Of a stretch of 24,524 nucleotides of DNA, positions 16,716 through 24,425 are shown one piece after another; position 1 is the stretch's first letter, and each line of letters opens with the position of its first letter. The notes beneath the pieces were generated by a model, which ran no database searches, was not told where the DNA came from, and saw only the letters and a program-made list of their open reading frames with translations. The position numbers and the translations under genes were made by a program. The stretch spans positions 1 to 24,524 of the forward strand of contig NZ_AJZM02000344.1 in the NCBI RefSeq assembly GCF_000272405.2. The letters run 5' to 3'. This DNA is from Vibrio tasmaniensis 1F-187. Its GTDB lineage: Bacteria; Pseudomonadota; Gammaproteobacteria; Enterobacterales; Vibrionaceae.

Positions 16716-18152
16716 ATGAAGCAGAGTAAAACTCGCCTACCGAACCTATTGCAGGTATTCATCGCGTTAGGACTATTTCTATCCCTTGCTTTTTCCTTTA
16801 CTGCAAAACTTGACCTTCCAATTCAACTTGCCTTGTATATTGGCTGGTTCATTATCATGGTTCTCGGTATTCGCCTTGGCCACGAATACAAAGACTTAGA
16901 AAAAGCGGCACTCAAAGGAATATCCAATGGCTTAGGCGCAGTTTTAATACTTTTAGCCGTTGGCGCTCTTGTTGGTACTTGGATCTCAGGCGGGATCGTA
17001 CCTACTATCATTTACTATGGTCTGAAAGCAATCCACCCTTCTATCTTCCTTTTAGCGACCATGATTATCTGTTCTCTAACCGCATTGGCAACTGGTACTT
17101 CTTGGGGCGCCGCGGGTACAGCAGGTATCGCGATGATGGGCATAGGCCAAGGTCTAGGAGTTCCAGCACCGATTACTGCAGGTGCAGTACTGTCAGGCTG
17201 TTACTTCGGTGACAAGATGTCTCCACTTTCGGATTCAGTGATTCTGGCTTCTTCAATGTCTGGTGTTGAAGTGGTTGAGCACATCAAGGGCATGCTGCCA
17301 GTTGCGTTAATCAGCTACGTGATTACTGGCATCATGTTTACTGCGTTTGGTTTCCACTACGCGGGCAACGTTGACATGAGCCAAGTAGATTCTGTCATCA
17401 AAGCAATGGAAGTTCAGTTCTACATCACACCTTACTCATTTGTCCCAGTACTGATCGTGCTTGGTCTGTTGGCTTTCCGCATGCCTTCATTCCCGGTAAT
17501 CAGCTTCGGTTCTCTGCTAGGTATTATCTGGGCAGTCATGATCCAAGATATCGATTTCCTAACGGCATTCAATACTGCTTGGGCACCGTTCTCTATCTCC
17601 TCTGGCGTAGAGTTTATTGACTCGATTCTTAACCGTGGCGGCATGTCTTCAATGCTAGGTTCGGTAGCGGTGATTGTGTTTGGTTTAGGTTTTGGTGGCT
17701 TACTGGATAAAGTGGGCGTATTAGAGACGATTGCTAAGGTGTTCGAGCGCCGAGTAAATAGCGCTGGTTCTCTAGCAACAAGCACGATAGGCACGGCCTT
17801 CATGGGTAACGTATTCGGTTCTGCAATGTACGTATCGTTAATCCTAACGCCAAAAATCTGTGCGAAAAACTACGACCGTTTAGGTTATCAACGTAAAAAT
17901 CTATCTCGTAACGCTGAGTTCGGTGGCACGTTAACTTCAGGCATGGTTCCTTGGAGTGATAACGGTATCTACATGGCGAGTATTCTTGGTGTCGCAACGC
18001 TCTCTTACGCTCCGTTCATGTGGTTGAGCTTCATCTGTATCCTCGTGACTATCGTAACGTCTTACATGGGTTGGTTCGTTGATAAATGTGAACCAACAGC
18101 ACCAGCGCTTGAAACTGAAGAAGCAGCTGAACTGAGCAAGCAACAAGCTTAA
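16716..18152 (+). CDS. nhaC: NhaC-family Na+/H+ antiporter (transporter)
   Basis: A 478-residue inner membrane protein with about eleven to twelve helices. It carries the family's conserved blocks SLTALATGTSWGAAGTAGIAMMGI, SGCYFGDKMSPLSDSV and, near the end, GTLTSGMVPWSDNG. AGAGGC lies 7 bases before ATG. NhaC members exchange sodium for protons, but some relatives of this family were predicted to carry amino acids such as lysine. The divergent asd gene makes an amino-acid role worth considering; no lysine riboswitch is present, so this is weak inference. A palindrome and TATAAT lie upstream. Confidence 0.93.
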   Translation: MKQSKTRLPNLLQVFIALGLFLSLAFSFTAKLDLPIQLALYIGWFIIMVLGIRLGHEYKDLEKAALKGISNGLGAVLILLAVGALVGTWISGGIVPTIIYYGLKAIHPSIFLLATMIICSLTALATGTSWGAAGTAGIAMMGIGQGLGVPAPITAGAVLSGCYFGDKMSPLSDSVILASSMSGVEVVEHIKGMLPVALISYVITGIMFTAFGFHYAGNVDMSQVDSVIKAMEVQFYITPYSFVPVLIVLGLLAFRMPSFPVISFGSLLGIIWAVMIQDIDFLTAFNTAWAPFSISSGVEFIDSILNRGGMSSMLGSVAVIVFGLGFGGLLDKVGVLETIAKVFERRVNSAGSLATSTIGTAFMGNVFGSAMYVSLILTPKICAKNYDRLGYQRKNLSRNAEFGGTLTSGMVPWSDNGIYMASILGVATLSYAPFMWLSFICILVTIVTSYMGWFVDKCEPTAPALETEEAAELSKQQA

Positions 18153-18200
18153 GCTAAGGCTTTAGTGCTTAAGCACAAAAATGTTGATGATATAAATGCC

Positions 18201-18226
18201 AAAAGAGCGCTCTAGAGCGCTCTTTT
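18201..18226. terminator. Bidirectional terminator (26-bp perfect palindrome)
   Basis: A fully self-complementary 26-base sequence with an AGAGCGCTCT core flanked by AAAA and TTTT. It lies between the nhaC stop and the stop of the convergent lipoprotein gene. Confidence 0.8.
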
Positions 18227-18248
18227 GTGATCTACTTAATTACTGAAT

Positions 18249-19427
18249 TTATTTGTTGGCGGTTCGTTTACCCAACCAATAACCGATGCCTAACGGTGCA
18301 AAGAACACCACCAAGATAAACAGGATGAAGTAAATAATCACACCTTTGATTAAGTCCATCAGTTTATCAATAGCGAGTACCACCACCTCTTGAGAGACGC
18401 GATCAAGATCTTGTGTAAACAGTTCCCTTTCAGAAGTCACAATGCCTGCAATTTCAAGACGCTCTTTCGCAATCATCGCGACCAGAGCTTCTCTCTCTCG
18501 TGTCACCATTTTTTCTAAGGCTACACGTTCTTCAGTGAGCATCGCCAATTTTTGATCTGTCTTATCACTTAGGTCGTTGAGCAGAGGCTGCATTTCTGTC
18601 GACATAATAGAAGCCAATGTTTGCATGTACTCAGGGTTATTCTCAATGAAGTCCTGCATGCTTGCTGATGTTTGACGAAGGCTTTCCAGCGTCATCGATA
18701 GGTCTTCACCCGTTAGCGAGCTATTCATCGCCACCAACTCAGCTTTCCACGTCATCAATTTCGGTGTTTGGTCAGCCATTAGGCTTAAGCGGTCTGATGC
18801 ATCGCCCATCGCCTCCGGCATGGTACCTAGGCTTTGAACGATTTGAGATTCGTCTTTACCAAGGTAACTTAGCCATTCACGGTAAGCGGGTGTGCTTCTG
18901 AAGGTAAGATCTTTAAAAGGATTGCTCGCGGCGAACTCTGCGACGAATGCTTTGCTCTTTTTGAAATCACTTGAGCTCAATACACCCTTTGCTAGCTTCT
19001 CAGCTTCTTGGTCAAGAGAACGAGCCGTCTCTACCGCATTATCCGTCACGAACAGATCCGCACCATCGCCTTGGCTATAAAACTGATTCATTTGGGCTGT
19101 GAAAACCCATGAGTCAATTAATGCTGACATTGGGGAGGTTTGGTACGCTGCTTGTTGTAAGCCCTGCTCAGCATGGATCTTCCAAAGCAACACATAAGAT
19201 TGATGTAAGGTGTCATCAGCAGGGTAAGATTGCGCAATGAGATCGGCCGAGTCTTCTACTCGTGTAAAAAACATCTTGGCGTATTCACGCGTCATGATCC
19301 GAGCCTGTAACTCTTGCTGAGTAAGAGGCGTCGTTTGACTATCTAGCTTAACTTCCAAGAGAGAACAACCACTTAGCACAATGCTAAGCACCAACACTAT
19401 CCAATTTCGACTCGAAAATCGTGACAT
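18249..19427 (-). CDS. Lipoprotein with hendecad coiled coil and C-terminal membrane helix
   Basis: A 392-residue protein of unknown function. A signal segment ends in the lipobox LSGC with C21 followed by Ser, so it should be lipidated and, by the usual +2 rule, sorted outward. The middle is helical. Residues 298-341 are four consecutive 11-residue repeats with a common xxERxxLxxMV pattern, the mark of a straight coiled coil. A membrane helix spans about 362-386 and ends with GKRTANK. A lipid anchor at one end and a membrane helix at the other is unusual. ATG 19427 is chosen over TTG 19442 because AGAGG lies just before it. The gene follows the Hpt gene by 76 bases on the same strand, so an operon is possible. 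Some databases label relatives as chemotaxis proteins, for which I see no evidence. Confidence 0.85.
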   Translation of the reverse strand: MSRFSSRNWIVLVLSIVLSGCSLLEVKLDSQTTPLTQQELQARIMTREYAKMFFTRVEDSADLIAQSYPADDTLHQSYVLLWKIHAEQGLQQAAYQTSPMSALIDSWVFTAQMNQFYSQGDGADLFVTDNAVETARSLDQEAEKLAKGVLSSSDFKKSKAFVAEFAASNPFKDLTFRSTPAYREWLSYLGKDESQIVQSLGTMPEAMGDASDRLSLMADQTPKLMTWKAELVAMNSSLTGEDLSMTLESLRQTSASMQDFIENNPEYMQTLASIMSTEMQPLLNDLSDKTDQKLAMLTEERVALEKMVTREREALVAMIAKERLEIAGIVTSERELFTQDLDRVSQEVVVLAIDKLMDLIKGVIIYFILFILVVFFAPLGIGYWLGKRTANK

Positions 19428-19503
19428 ATAAACCTCTGACAAAGACTAAGGGCGCGGATTGTATGAGCGCTTCGTCAGAGTATTGTCAAAAAACCTGTAA
19501 AAG

Positions 19504-20874
19504 TTAACGTTGGGTATTTAAATAGTCATGAGCAGAATCTACAGAGGCTTTTATCGCTAGCTCTAGTTCAGCTAAATCGTGCTCGCTGATGGCTCTGGAC
19601 TGCTTCATTGTCATTTCAATAGTCGCTGCAATGATCGCTAGTCGAGACGCTTTGATGCTGCCAGCCACACCTTTTAAACTGTGCACAATGCGAGCAGCAG
19701 AGGTTTCATCCTTGGTGAGCAGAGATTTGAATCTGGTATAGTCATCTGCGTGATCTTCGACAAAGACCCCTAGCAACAATTCAACAGACTCGGTATCGCC
19801 ATCAAGAGTCTCTAGCATCTCTTCAATATCAATCGCTGGCTTTGAATCCGTCACACTGGCAATGTGCTTCTCTGGCTCTTGCACTTGTTCTGGTGTTCGC
19901 TGAGTTGGGGGGTGCTGAATAGAGTTTTGCTGAACCGGTACTTGTGGAATAGGTTCTTGCAAAATCGGTTCTTGTGAAATAGCTTTCGGGCTTGTCGCAC
20001 AAACACTCTGCTGAGGTTGAGCCTCTTCCTGACTTGAAGAGATAACTGGTTCCGATCTGAGTTCTTGTCCTACTTCTTTCTTCGATTTTTGGGACCTAAC
20101 ACTCCACAACACTAACGCAATCATTGCCACTAAGCTTAAACCTAGCATGAACAATAATAGGTTGTATTGACGATCATGGAACTCAGCTTCAAGTTTAATG
20201 ATCTGTTCGTTTACTGAATTCTTCTTAATTTTATCGACTAAATAATTGAGCTGAGCGTAATCACTCAGCAATGCTGAAGCATCAGCCAGTAATTGTTGGA
20301 GTGCATCTTGCTCTTCGGATTTTAATGAATAAGATTTTTCAAGTATAGAATCAAAGGCGCGATAAGTTGCTGATGAACTTTGGTTATCGGAATACATCGC
20401 TTCAAAAACGACGACACCAAATTCGTTGAGTAGCGGCTTTAACTTAGGGGAAAGCTCAGTATCTGTGCGCAACACTTTGATGTTATCGACAATATCTTGC
20501 ACCTGACTTTCTATCGGAATGAATTCATCAAATTTTTCTAAAAATTGATCGGCAACGTAAAGCAGTTGGTTCACATCAGGACGAAACAAGGCGTGTTGGA
20601 AATCAGATTCAATCTGCAGTCGGATCGAATAAACCAACTGAGCATCGAGTGCCAAATCATTAATACGAGAGACTCGCAGCGGCTCAGAGAAATAAAGCGA
20701 TTGCCTCAGTTCATTAACGCGAATACCGAGTTCTTCAATTTGAGCGAGTGAGTGAGAGTAAGAACGGCTTAGATTAAGGAGAGCCAGTGAAGGAAGTAGC
20801 CACAGAGCCAAGAGTGCAACCAAAAAAGTGGCTGGTCTTTTAAAGCGATTGGGCTTTGCTACTGATTGTTCCAT
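19504..20874 (-). CDS. Membrane-anchored Hpt-domain protein without a kinase
   Basis: A 456-residue protein. Membrane helix 1 (about 17-35) and helix 2 (239-258) enclose a helical periplasmic sensor-like domain of about 200 residues. A cytosolic linker (about 270-345) is rich in Gln, Pro and Glu, with pentapeptide repeats such as ILQEP and IPQVP. The C-terminal Hpt domain has H398 in VHSLKGVAGS. No HisKA, HATPase or receiver domain is present, so it must take its phosphoryl group from another protein. The topology looks like a sensor kinase whose catalytic part was replaced by Hpt. The promoter was not identified; the lipoprotein gene lies 76 bases downstream. Confidence 0.88.
   Translation of the reverse strand: MEQSVAKPNRFKRPATFLVALLALWLLPSLALLNLSRSYSHSLAQIEELGIRVNELRQSLYFSEPLRVSRINDLALDAQLVYSIRLQIESDFQHALFRPDVNQLLYVADQFLEKFDEFIPIESQVQDIVDNIKVLRTDTELSPKLKPLLNEFGVVVFEAMYSDNQSSSATYRAFDSILEKSYSLKSEEQDALQQLLADASALLSDYAQLNYLVDKIKKNSVNEQIIKLEAEFHDRQYNLLLFMLGLSLVAMIALVLWSVRSQKSKKEVGQELRSEPVISSSQEEAQPQQSVCATSPKAISQEPILQEPIPQVPVQQNSIQHPPTQRTPEQVQEPEKHIASVTDSKPAIDIEEMLETLDGDTESVELLLGVFVEDHADDYTRFKSLLTKDETSAARIVHSLKGVAGSIKASRLAIIAATIEMTMKQSRAISEHDLAELELAIKASVDSAHDYLNTQR
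19937..19981. repeat. Three degenerate 15-bp repeats in the Hpt-protein linker
   Basis: The units GGTACTTGTGGAATA, GGTTCTTGCAAAATC and GGTTCTTGTGAAATA follow one another and encode the Gln-Glu-Pro pentapeptide repeats of the linker. Being in frame, copy-number change would only lengthen or shorten the linker. Confidence 0.65.
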
Positions 20875-20925
20875 CGATATTCCTTGTTCATGCGAACTCT
20901 AAACCATTATGTTGCTAAACATAAA

Positions 20926-20952
20926 CAAGCGACAACAACCGGCTGTCGCTTG
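20926..20952 (-). terminator. Terminator-like stem-loop after yejK
   Basis: A perfect 9-bp stem CAAGCGACA / TGTCGCTTG with a 9-base loop, followed on the minus strand by TTTATGTTT. It lies about 20 bases after the yejK stop. Confidence 0.65.
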
Positions 20953-20970
20953 CTACCTAATAACTTCGGA

Positions 20971-21975
20971 CTATGACTTATTGCGAGTCAGTTGATCACG
21001 TAAGTTCGGTGGCGTCCCTTTAATGGTTAGCGTGTCTGTCTCTGGATCGTAGAAGATACGCTCACCTAAAAGCAGACTATCAAAACTAACATTCAAACCG
21101 CCACCAGCACCAACAAATTTTGTTAGTTTACGCATAGTTGCGCGGTCTGCTGGGAAGCTGTCTTCTAACTCGTAGCCTTGCTCACTAGTATAGTCAAAGA
21201 AGCTTGTACCATCTGTGCTTGCTGGCAATTCTCCAGAAAGTTCACGAACTTGAACTTCATCACCCGCTTTAAGCTGTTCGTTACAGTAATCCGCAACTTG
21301 TTTTTTATAGCTGATTGCTTCTTCTTTCTCTAATTTAGAGTCAGAAACAAAGTCTTCTACCGCTTGCATCAATACTTGGTTTTGCTGCTTAGCATCCAAG
21401 CCTACTTCTGCTTGAAGGAAGTCTAAGAAGAAGTCAGCGACTTTACGACCAACGCGCCCTTTAATATAAGTAAGGTAACGGTTTGACTCTTTGTCTGTGT
21501 CGTATGTTGAAAGATCAAGGCGCGCAACAATATCCATCTTCGAGATATCAAGGTAATCCGTCGCACTAATATCTAGCCCTTCGGTCACTTTCAAACTTTG
21601 GTTTGAAGGCAGTAGTCCGATGAAAAGGTAGTCTGTCGCCAGTGATTGATATTCAGCCAGTACCAAAGTTCCTTCATCAGCAAAAGGATACTTTGAAAGC
21701 TCATCTTTTAGACGTAGCGCACTTTTTTGAGAGAAATCATAAAAACTTTGTTCTCCAGCTCGAAATTCATGCAACGACTGCTGGAATTCGCTGTCGGATT
21801 TGAAAGAACCAAATCCTTTACCTGCTTTTGAATTAAAAACTCGGTGAAGTTCAGCGACTAGGTTTTCAGATGCAGTATCGTTTTCTAGAGATTCAGCACG
21901 ATAGTTAACAATCAGCTCTTCCTGATCGTTCTTGCTTAGCTGGTGTAAAATTACGTTGGAAAGGTGAAGGCTCAT
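20971..21975 (-). CDS. yejK: Nucleoid-associated protein YejK (NdpA)
   Basis: A 334-residue soluble protein of the NdpA/YejK family. It starts MSLHLSNVILHQL and contains the conserved YLTYIKGRVGRKVADFF segment about halfway, with a C-terminal basic tail (NLRDQLTRNKS). In E. coli YejK is bound to the nucleoid and interacts with topoisomerase IV and gyrase. The length is the family norm. No clear ribosome site precedes the ATG (ATTTTCACT), which is unusual in this window. It is divergent from yejL by 84 bases, the same arrangement as in E. coli. Confidence 0.96.
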   Translation of the reverse strand: MSLHLSNVILHQLSKNDQEELIVNYRAESLENDTASENLVAELHRVFNSKAGKGFGSFKSDSEFQQSLHEFRAGEQSFYDFSQKSALRLKDELSKYPFADEGTLVLAEYQSLATDYLFIGLLPSNQSLKVTEGLDISATDYLDISKMDIVARLDLSTYDTDKESNRYLTYIKGRVGRKVADFFLDFLQAEVGLDAKQQNQVLMQAVEDFVSDSKLEKEEAISYKKQVADYCNEQLKAGDEVQVRELSGELPASTDGTSFFDYTSEQGYELEDSFPADRATMRKLTKFVGAGGGLNVSFDSLLLGERIFYDPETDTLTIKGTPPNLRDQLTRNKS

Positions 21976-22059
21976 AGTGAAAATATTACCGTTCAGGTTT
22001 CAGTTGTTGTGCATAGTAGGTTATCATAAGCCGCTTTTACTATCATTATTAGAGTCCTT

Positions 22060-22287
22060 ATGCCGATTATATCTAAATACACAGATGATCAAGTTGAAAA
22101 AATCCTAGCTGAAGTAGGTGCTGTACTGACTAAGCACAAAGCTTCACCTGAGCTTTCATTGATGATCGCTGGAAATATCGCAACCAATGTCTTAAATCAG
22201 AACGTTGCTGCTTCACAACGCAAAGGAATTGCTGAAAAATTTGCCGAAGCTTTAATTTCTTCTCTTGAAGATAAAAAGTCTCACTAA
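22060..22287 (+). CDS. yejL: YejL (DUF1414 family) protein
   Basis: A 75-residue small helical protein ([16 protein letters not shown]...), the usual size of the family. No function is established. It precedes yejM by 27 bases in the same direction, very likely as one operon, and is divergent from yejK. Confidence 0.94.
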
Positions 22288-22314
22288 GTTTGATTGACGG
22301 AAAAAGAATTATAA

Positions 22315-24111
22315 ATGGTAGACAGCGCAAACTCATATAGCGATCGTGTATCTCGACTGGTAGGTTGGGGCCACTGGTTTGCATTTTTCAACATCATTGC
22401 TGCGATGTTGATTGGTACTCGTTATATTACTCAATCTGCTTGGCCGGAAACCCTATTGGGTCAATTCTATTTGGCTGCATCATGGGTTGGTCATTTTGGA
22501 TTTTTGGTGTTCGCGCTCTATCTATTAGTGCTGTTCCCACTCACTTTTATTCTTCCGTCGAGGAAGTTATTACGTTTGGTTGCCGTTATCTTCGCAACCA
22601 TAGGTTTAACTGTCCTACTGATTGATACTCAAACGTATCAAAATATAAACCTCCACCTGACACCTGTCGTGTGGGAGGTTTTATTCAGTGGAGAGGAGTC
22701 TGCACTCACTTCTGATTTGCAGCACCTCTTCATTGTAATGCCACTAATCTTCTTATTGCAGCTAGGTCTGTCTGAGTGGGTTTGGCGTAAGCAACGTAAA
22801 CTGTCTCATAAACACATTGGCCGTCCTATTACTGCCGTCTTCTTCTTGTGTTTCATCAGCAGCCACTTGACCTACATGTGGGCTGATGCGTATTTCTACA
22901 ACCCAATTACAAGCCAGAAAGCGAATTTCCCACTGTCTTATCCTATGACAGCAAAAAGCTTTATGGAAAAGCATGGTCTATTAGACCGTGAAGAGTATTT
23001 ACAGCGTTTAGAAGCGAACCAAGAGAACGTAAACTTAGTTAGCTATCCGCTAGAAAAAATTCAATACAACCGCCGCAGTGCTGATCTTAATATTCTGCTT
23101 GTGAGTGTGAATAATCTTCGCGCCGATGCACTCAATAGCACTGCAATGCCAAGCAGCTATGCCTATGCACAACAATCGATCAACTTCACCAATCACTACA
23201 GTTCAAGTAACGACATGTTTGGTATTTTCGGATTGTTCTATGGCCTTCCTAGCAGCTACGCAAGCAGCATCAAAGCACAAGGTTCGAGCGCAGTACTGCT
23301 CGATGTGCTAGATCATCACAATTATACACTTGCCGCTTTTAGCGGTGATGACTTTGACGACGCCCTTTACCCGGAAGTCATCTTCCGAGGCCGTGATGCG
23401 CTCCCAGAGCAAGCAACAGATGATGACCAAAGCGCAATACAAGCTTGGTCTGAATGGCTTCAATCACCACAAGCAAAAAGCCCTTGGTTTAACTTTATTG
23501 AACTAACAACGCTCGATAACTTCTCTAGTTACGAAACAGATGTAACGTTGACTACCGCTGAACGTTTTACTGCAGACTACCAAAAATCGACTCAAGCGGC
23601 TGATGTTCAGTTAGCGAAAATCTACGCAGAGTTGGAGCGCCTAGATCTTCAAGACAACACAGTGGTTATCATTACCTCTAACCATGGTACTGAATTTAAC
23701 GAGACGAAAACCAACAGTTGGGGTGCAAACTCCAATTACAGTCGTTACCAACTACAAGTGCCTCTTTTCATCAAATGGCCAGGTAAGTCAGCATCTGAAT
23801 ATACTCACCGTTCTAGTCACCTAGATGTGTCAGTCACGCTAATGCAAGAGCTATTAGGTGTATCTTCGAACCCTACAGATTTCAGTAGTGGACGTAGCCT
23901 GTTTGATGAGCGTAGAAGAAAATGGATTCTTGCAGGAGACTCACGTGAACTTGCTCTTGTTACTGACCAACAAACAACGGTGTTAGATAAGTTTGGTAAC
24001 TACAAATTGTACGATCAGAATTACAAACGTCTGAAAGATGTAAGCCCTCGCTTGCCAGTGTTGATGCAAGGCCTTACTGAGTTACAGCGGTTCTATACCA
24101 AAAATGACTAA
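22315..24111 (+). CDS. yejM: Inner membrane LPS regulator YejM (PbgA/LapC)
   Basis: A 598-residue protein with about five N-terminal membrane helices (to about residue 190) and a periplasmic alkaline-phosphatase/sulfatase-like domain from about 260. In E. coli the essential homologue senses lipopolysaccharide at the inner membrane and restrains the LapB-FtsH degradation of LpxC. The sulfatase-like fold shows Asn at sites that are metal-binding Asp in active enzymes: N266-N267 in VSVNNLRAD, and N456 in TSNHGTEF. This fits a non-hydrolytic role. It follows yejL and ends with a strong terminator just ahead of tRNA-Ser. Confidence 0.95.
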   Translation: MVDSANSYSDRVSRLVGWGHWFAFFNIIAAMLIGTRYITQSAWPETLLGQFYLAASWVGHFGFLVFALYLLVLFPLTFILPSRKLLRLVAVIFATIGLTVLLIDTQTYQNINLHLTPVVWEVLFSGEESALTSDLQHLFIVMPLIFLLQLGLSEWVWRKQRKLSHKHIGRPITAVFFLCFISSHLTYMWADAYFYNPITSQKANFPLSYPMTAKSFMEKHGLLDREEYLQRLEANQENVNLVSYPLEKIQYNRRSADLNILLVSVNNLRADALNSTAMPSSYAYAQQSINFTNHYSSSNDMFGIFGLFYGLPSSYASSIKAQGSSAVLLDVLDHHNYTLAAFSGDDFDDALYPEVIFRGRDALPEQATDDDQSAIQAWSEWLQSPQAKSPWFNFIELTTLDNFSSYETDVTLTTAERFTADYQKSTQAADVQLAKIYAELERLDLQDNTVVIITSNHGTEFNETKTNSWGANSNYSRYQLQVPLFIKWPGKSASEYTHRSSHLDVSVTLMQELLGVSSNPTDFSSGRSLFDERRRKWILAGDSRELALVTDQQTTVLDKFGNYKLYDQNYKRLKDVSPRLPVLMQGLTELQRFYTKND

Positions 24112-24126
24112 ATGATCATCAAAAAG

Positions 24127-24156
24127 AAAAGGGAAGCCAATGGCTTCCCTTTTTTA
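24127..24156 (+). terminator. Rho-independent terminator of yejLM
   Basis: A 12-bp stem AAAAGGGAAGCC with its complement, an AAT loop and a run of T directly after, 15 bases past the yejM stop. Confidence 0.92.
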
Positions 24157-24210
24157 TTGCCGTGAATGATTAGAAAACAAGCAACAAAACAAAATTATGA
24201 AAATTAAGGG

Positions 24211-24246
24211 TTTACAAGATCCTCTGCCCCTTATATTATTCACGCC
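24211..24246 (+). promoter_or_regulatory. tRNA-Ser promoter
   Basis: TTTACA (24211-24216) and TATTAT (24234-24239) are each 5 of 6 to consensus with a 17-base spacer. The stretch between -10 and the start (CACGCC) is GC-rich, typical of stringently controlled stable RNA promoters. The start falls near 24246, four bases before the mature tRNA. Confidence 0.65.
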
Positions 24247-24249
24247 ACT

Positions 24250-24340
24250 GGAGGGATGGCTGAGTGGTCGAAAGCACCGGTCTTGAAAACCGGCAACCGT
24301 TAATAGCGGTTCTAGGGTTCAAATCCCTATCCCTCCACCA
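24250..24340 (+). tRNA. tRNA-Ser (anticodon UGA)
   Basis: A 91-nt gene. The acceptor stem GGAGGGA pairs with TCCCTCC, the anticodon loop CTTGAAA gives UGA, a long variable arm (AACCG/CGGTT) marks a class II serine tRNA, the T arm is TAGGG-TTCAAAT-CCCTA, and CCA is encoded. The discriminator base at 24337 is A, whereas the usual bacterial serine tRNA has G. An integrase starts 85 bases downstream, so the 3' end is probably the integration site of a mobile element. Confidence 0.97.
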
Positions 24341-24352
24341 CTCTTAAAGATT

Positions 24353-24380
24353 AAACCGCTGTTTTTACAGCGGTTTTTTC
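24353..24380 (+). terminator. Rho-independent terminator after tRNA-Ser
   Basis: A 10-bp stem AAACCGCTGT / ACAGCGGTTT with a TTTT loop and further T, 12 bases after the CCA end. Confidence 0.88.
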
Positions 24381-24425
24381 GTATCTAAAGCCTCGAAAAT
24401 CATCTTGCACAGAAAGGTAGCACAG

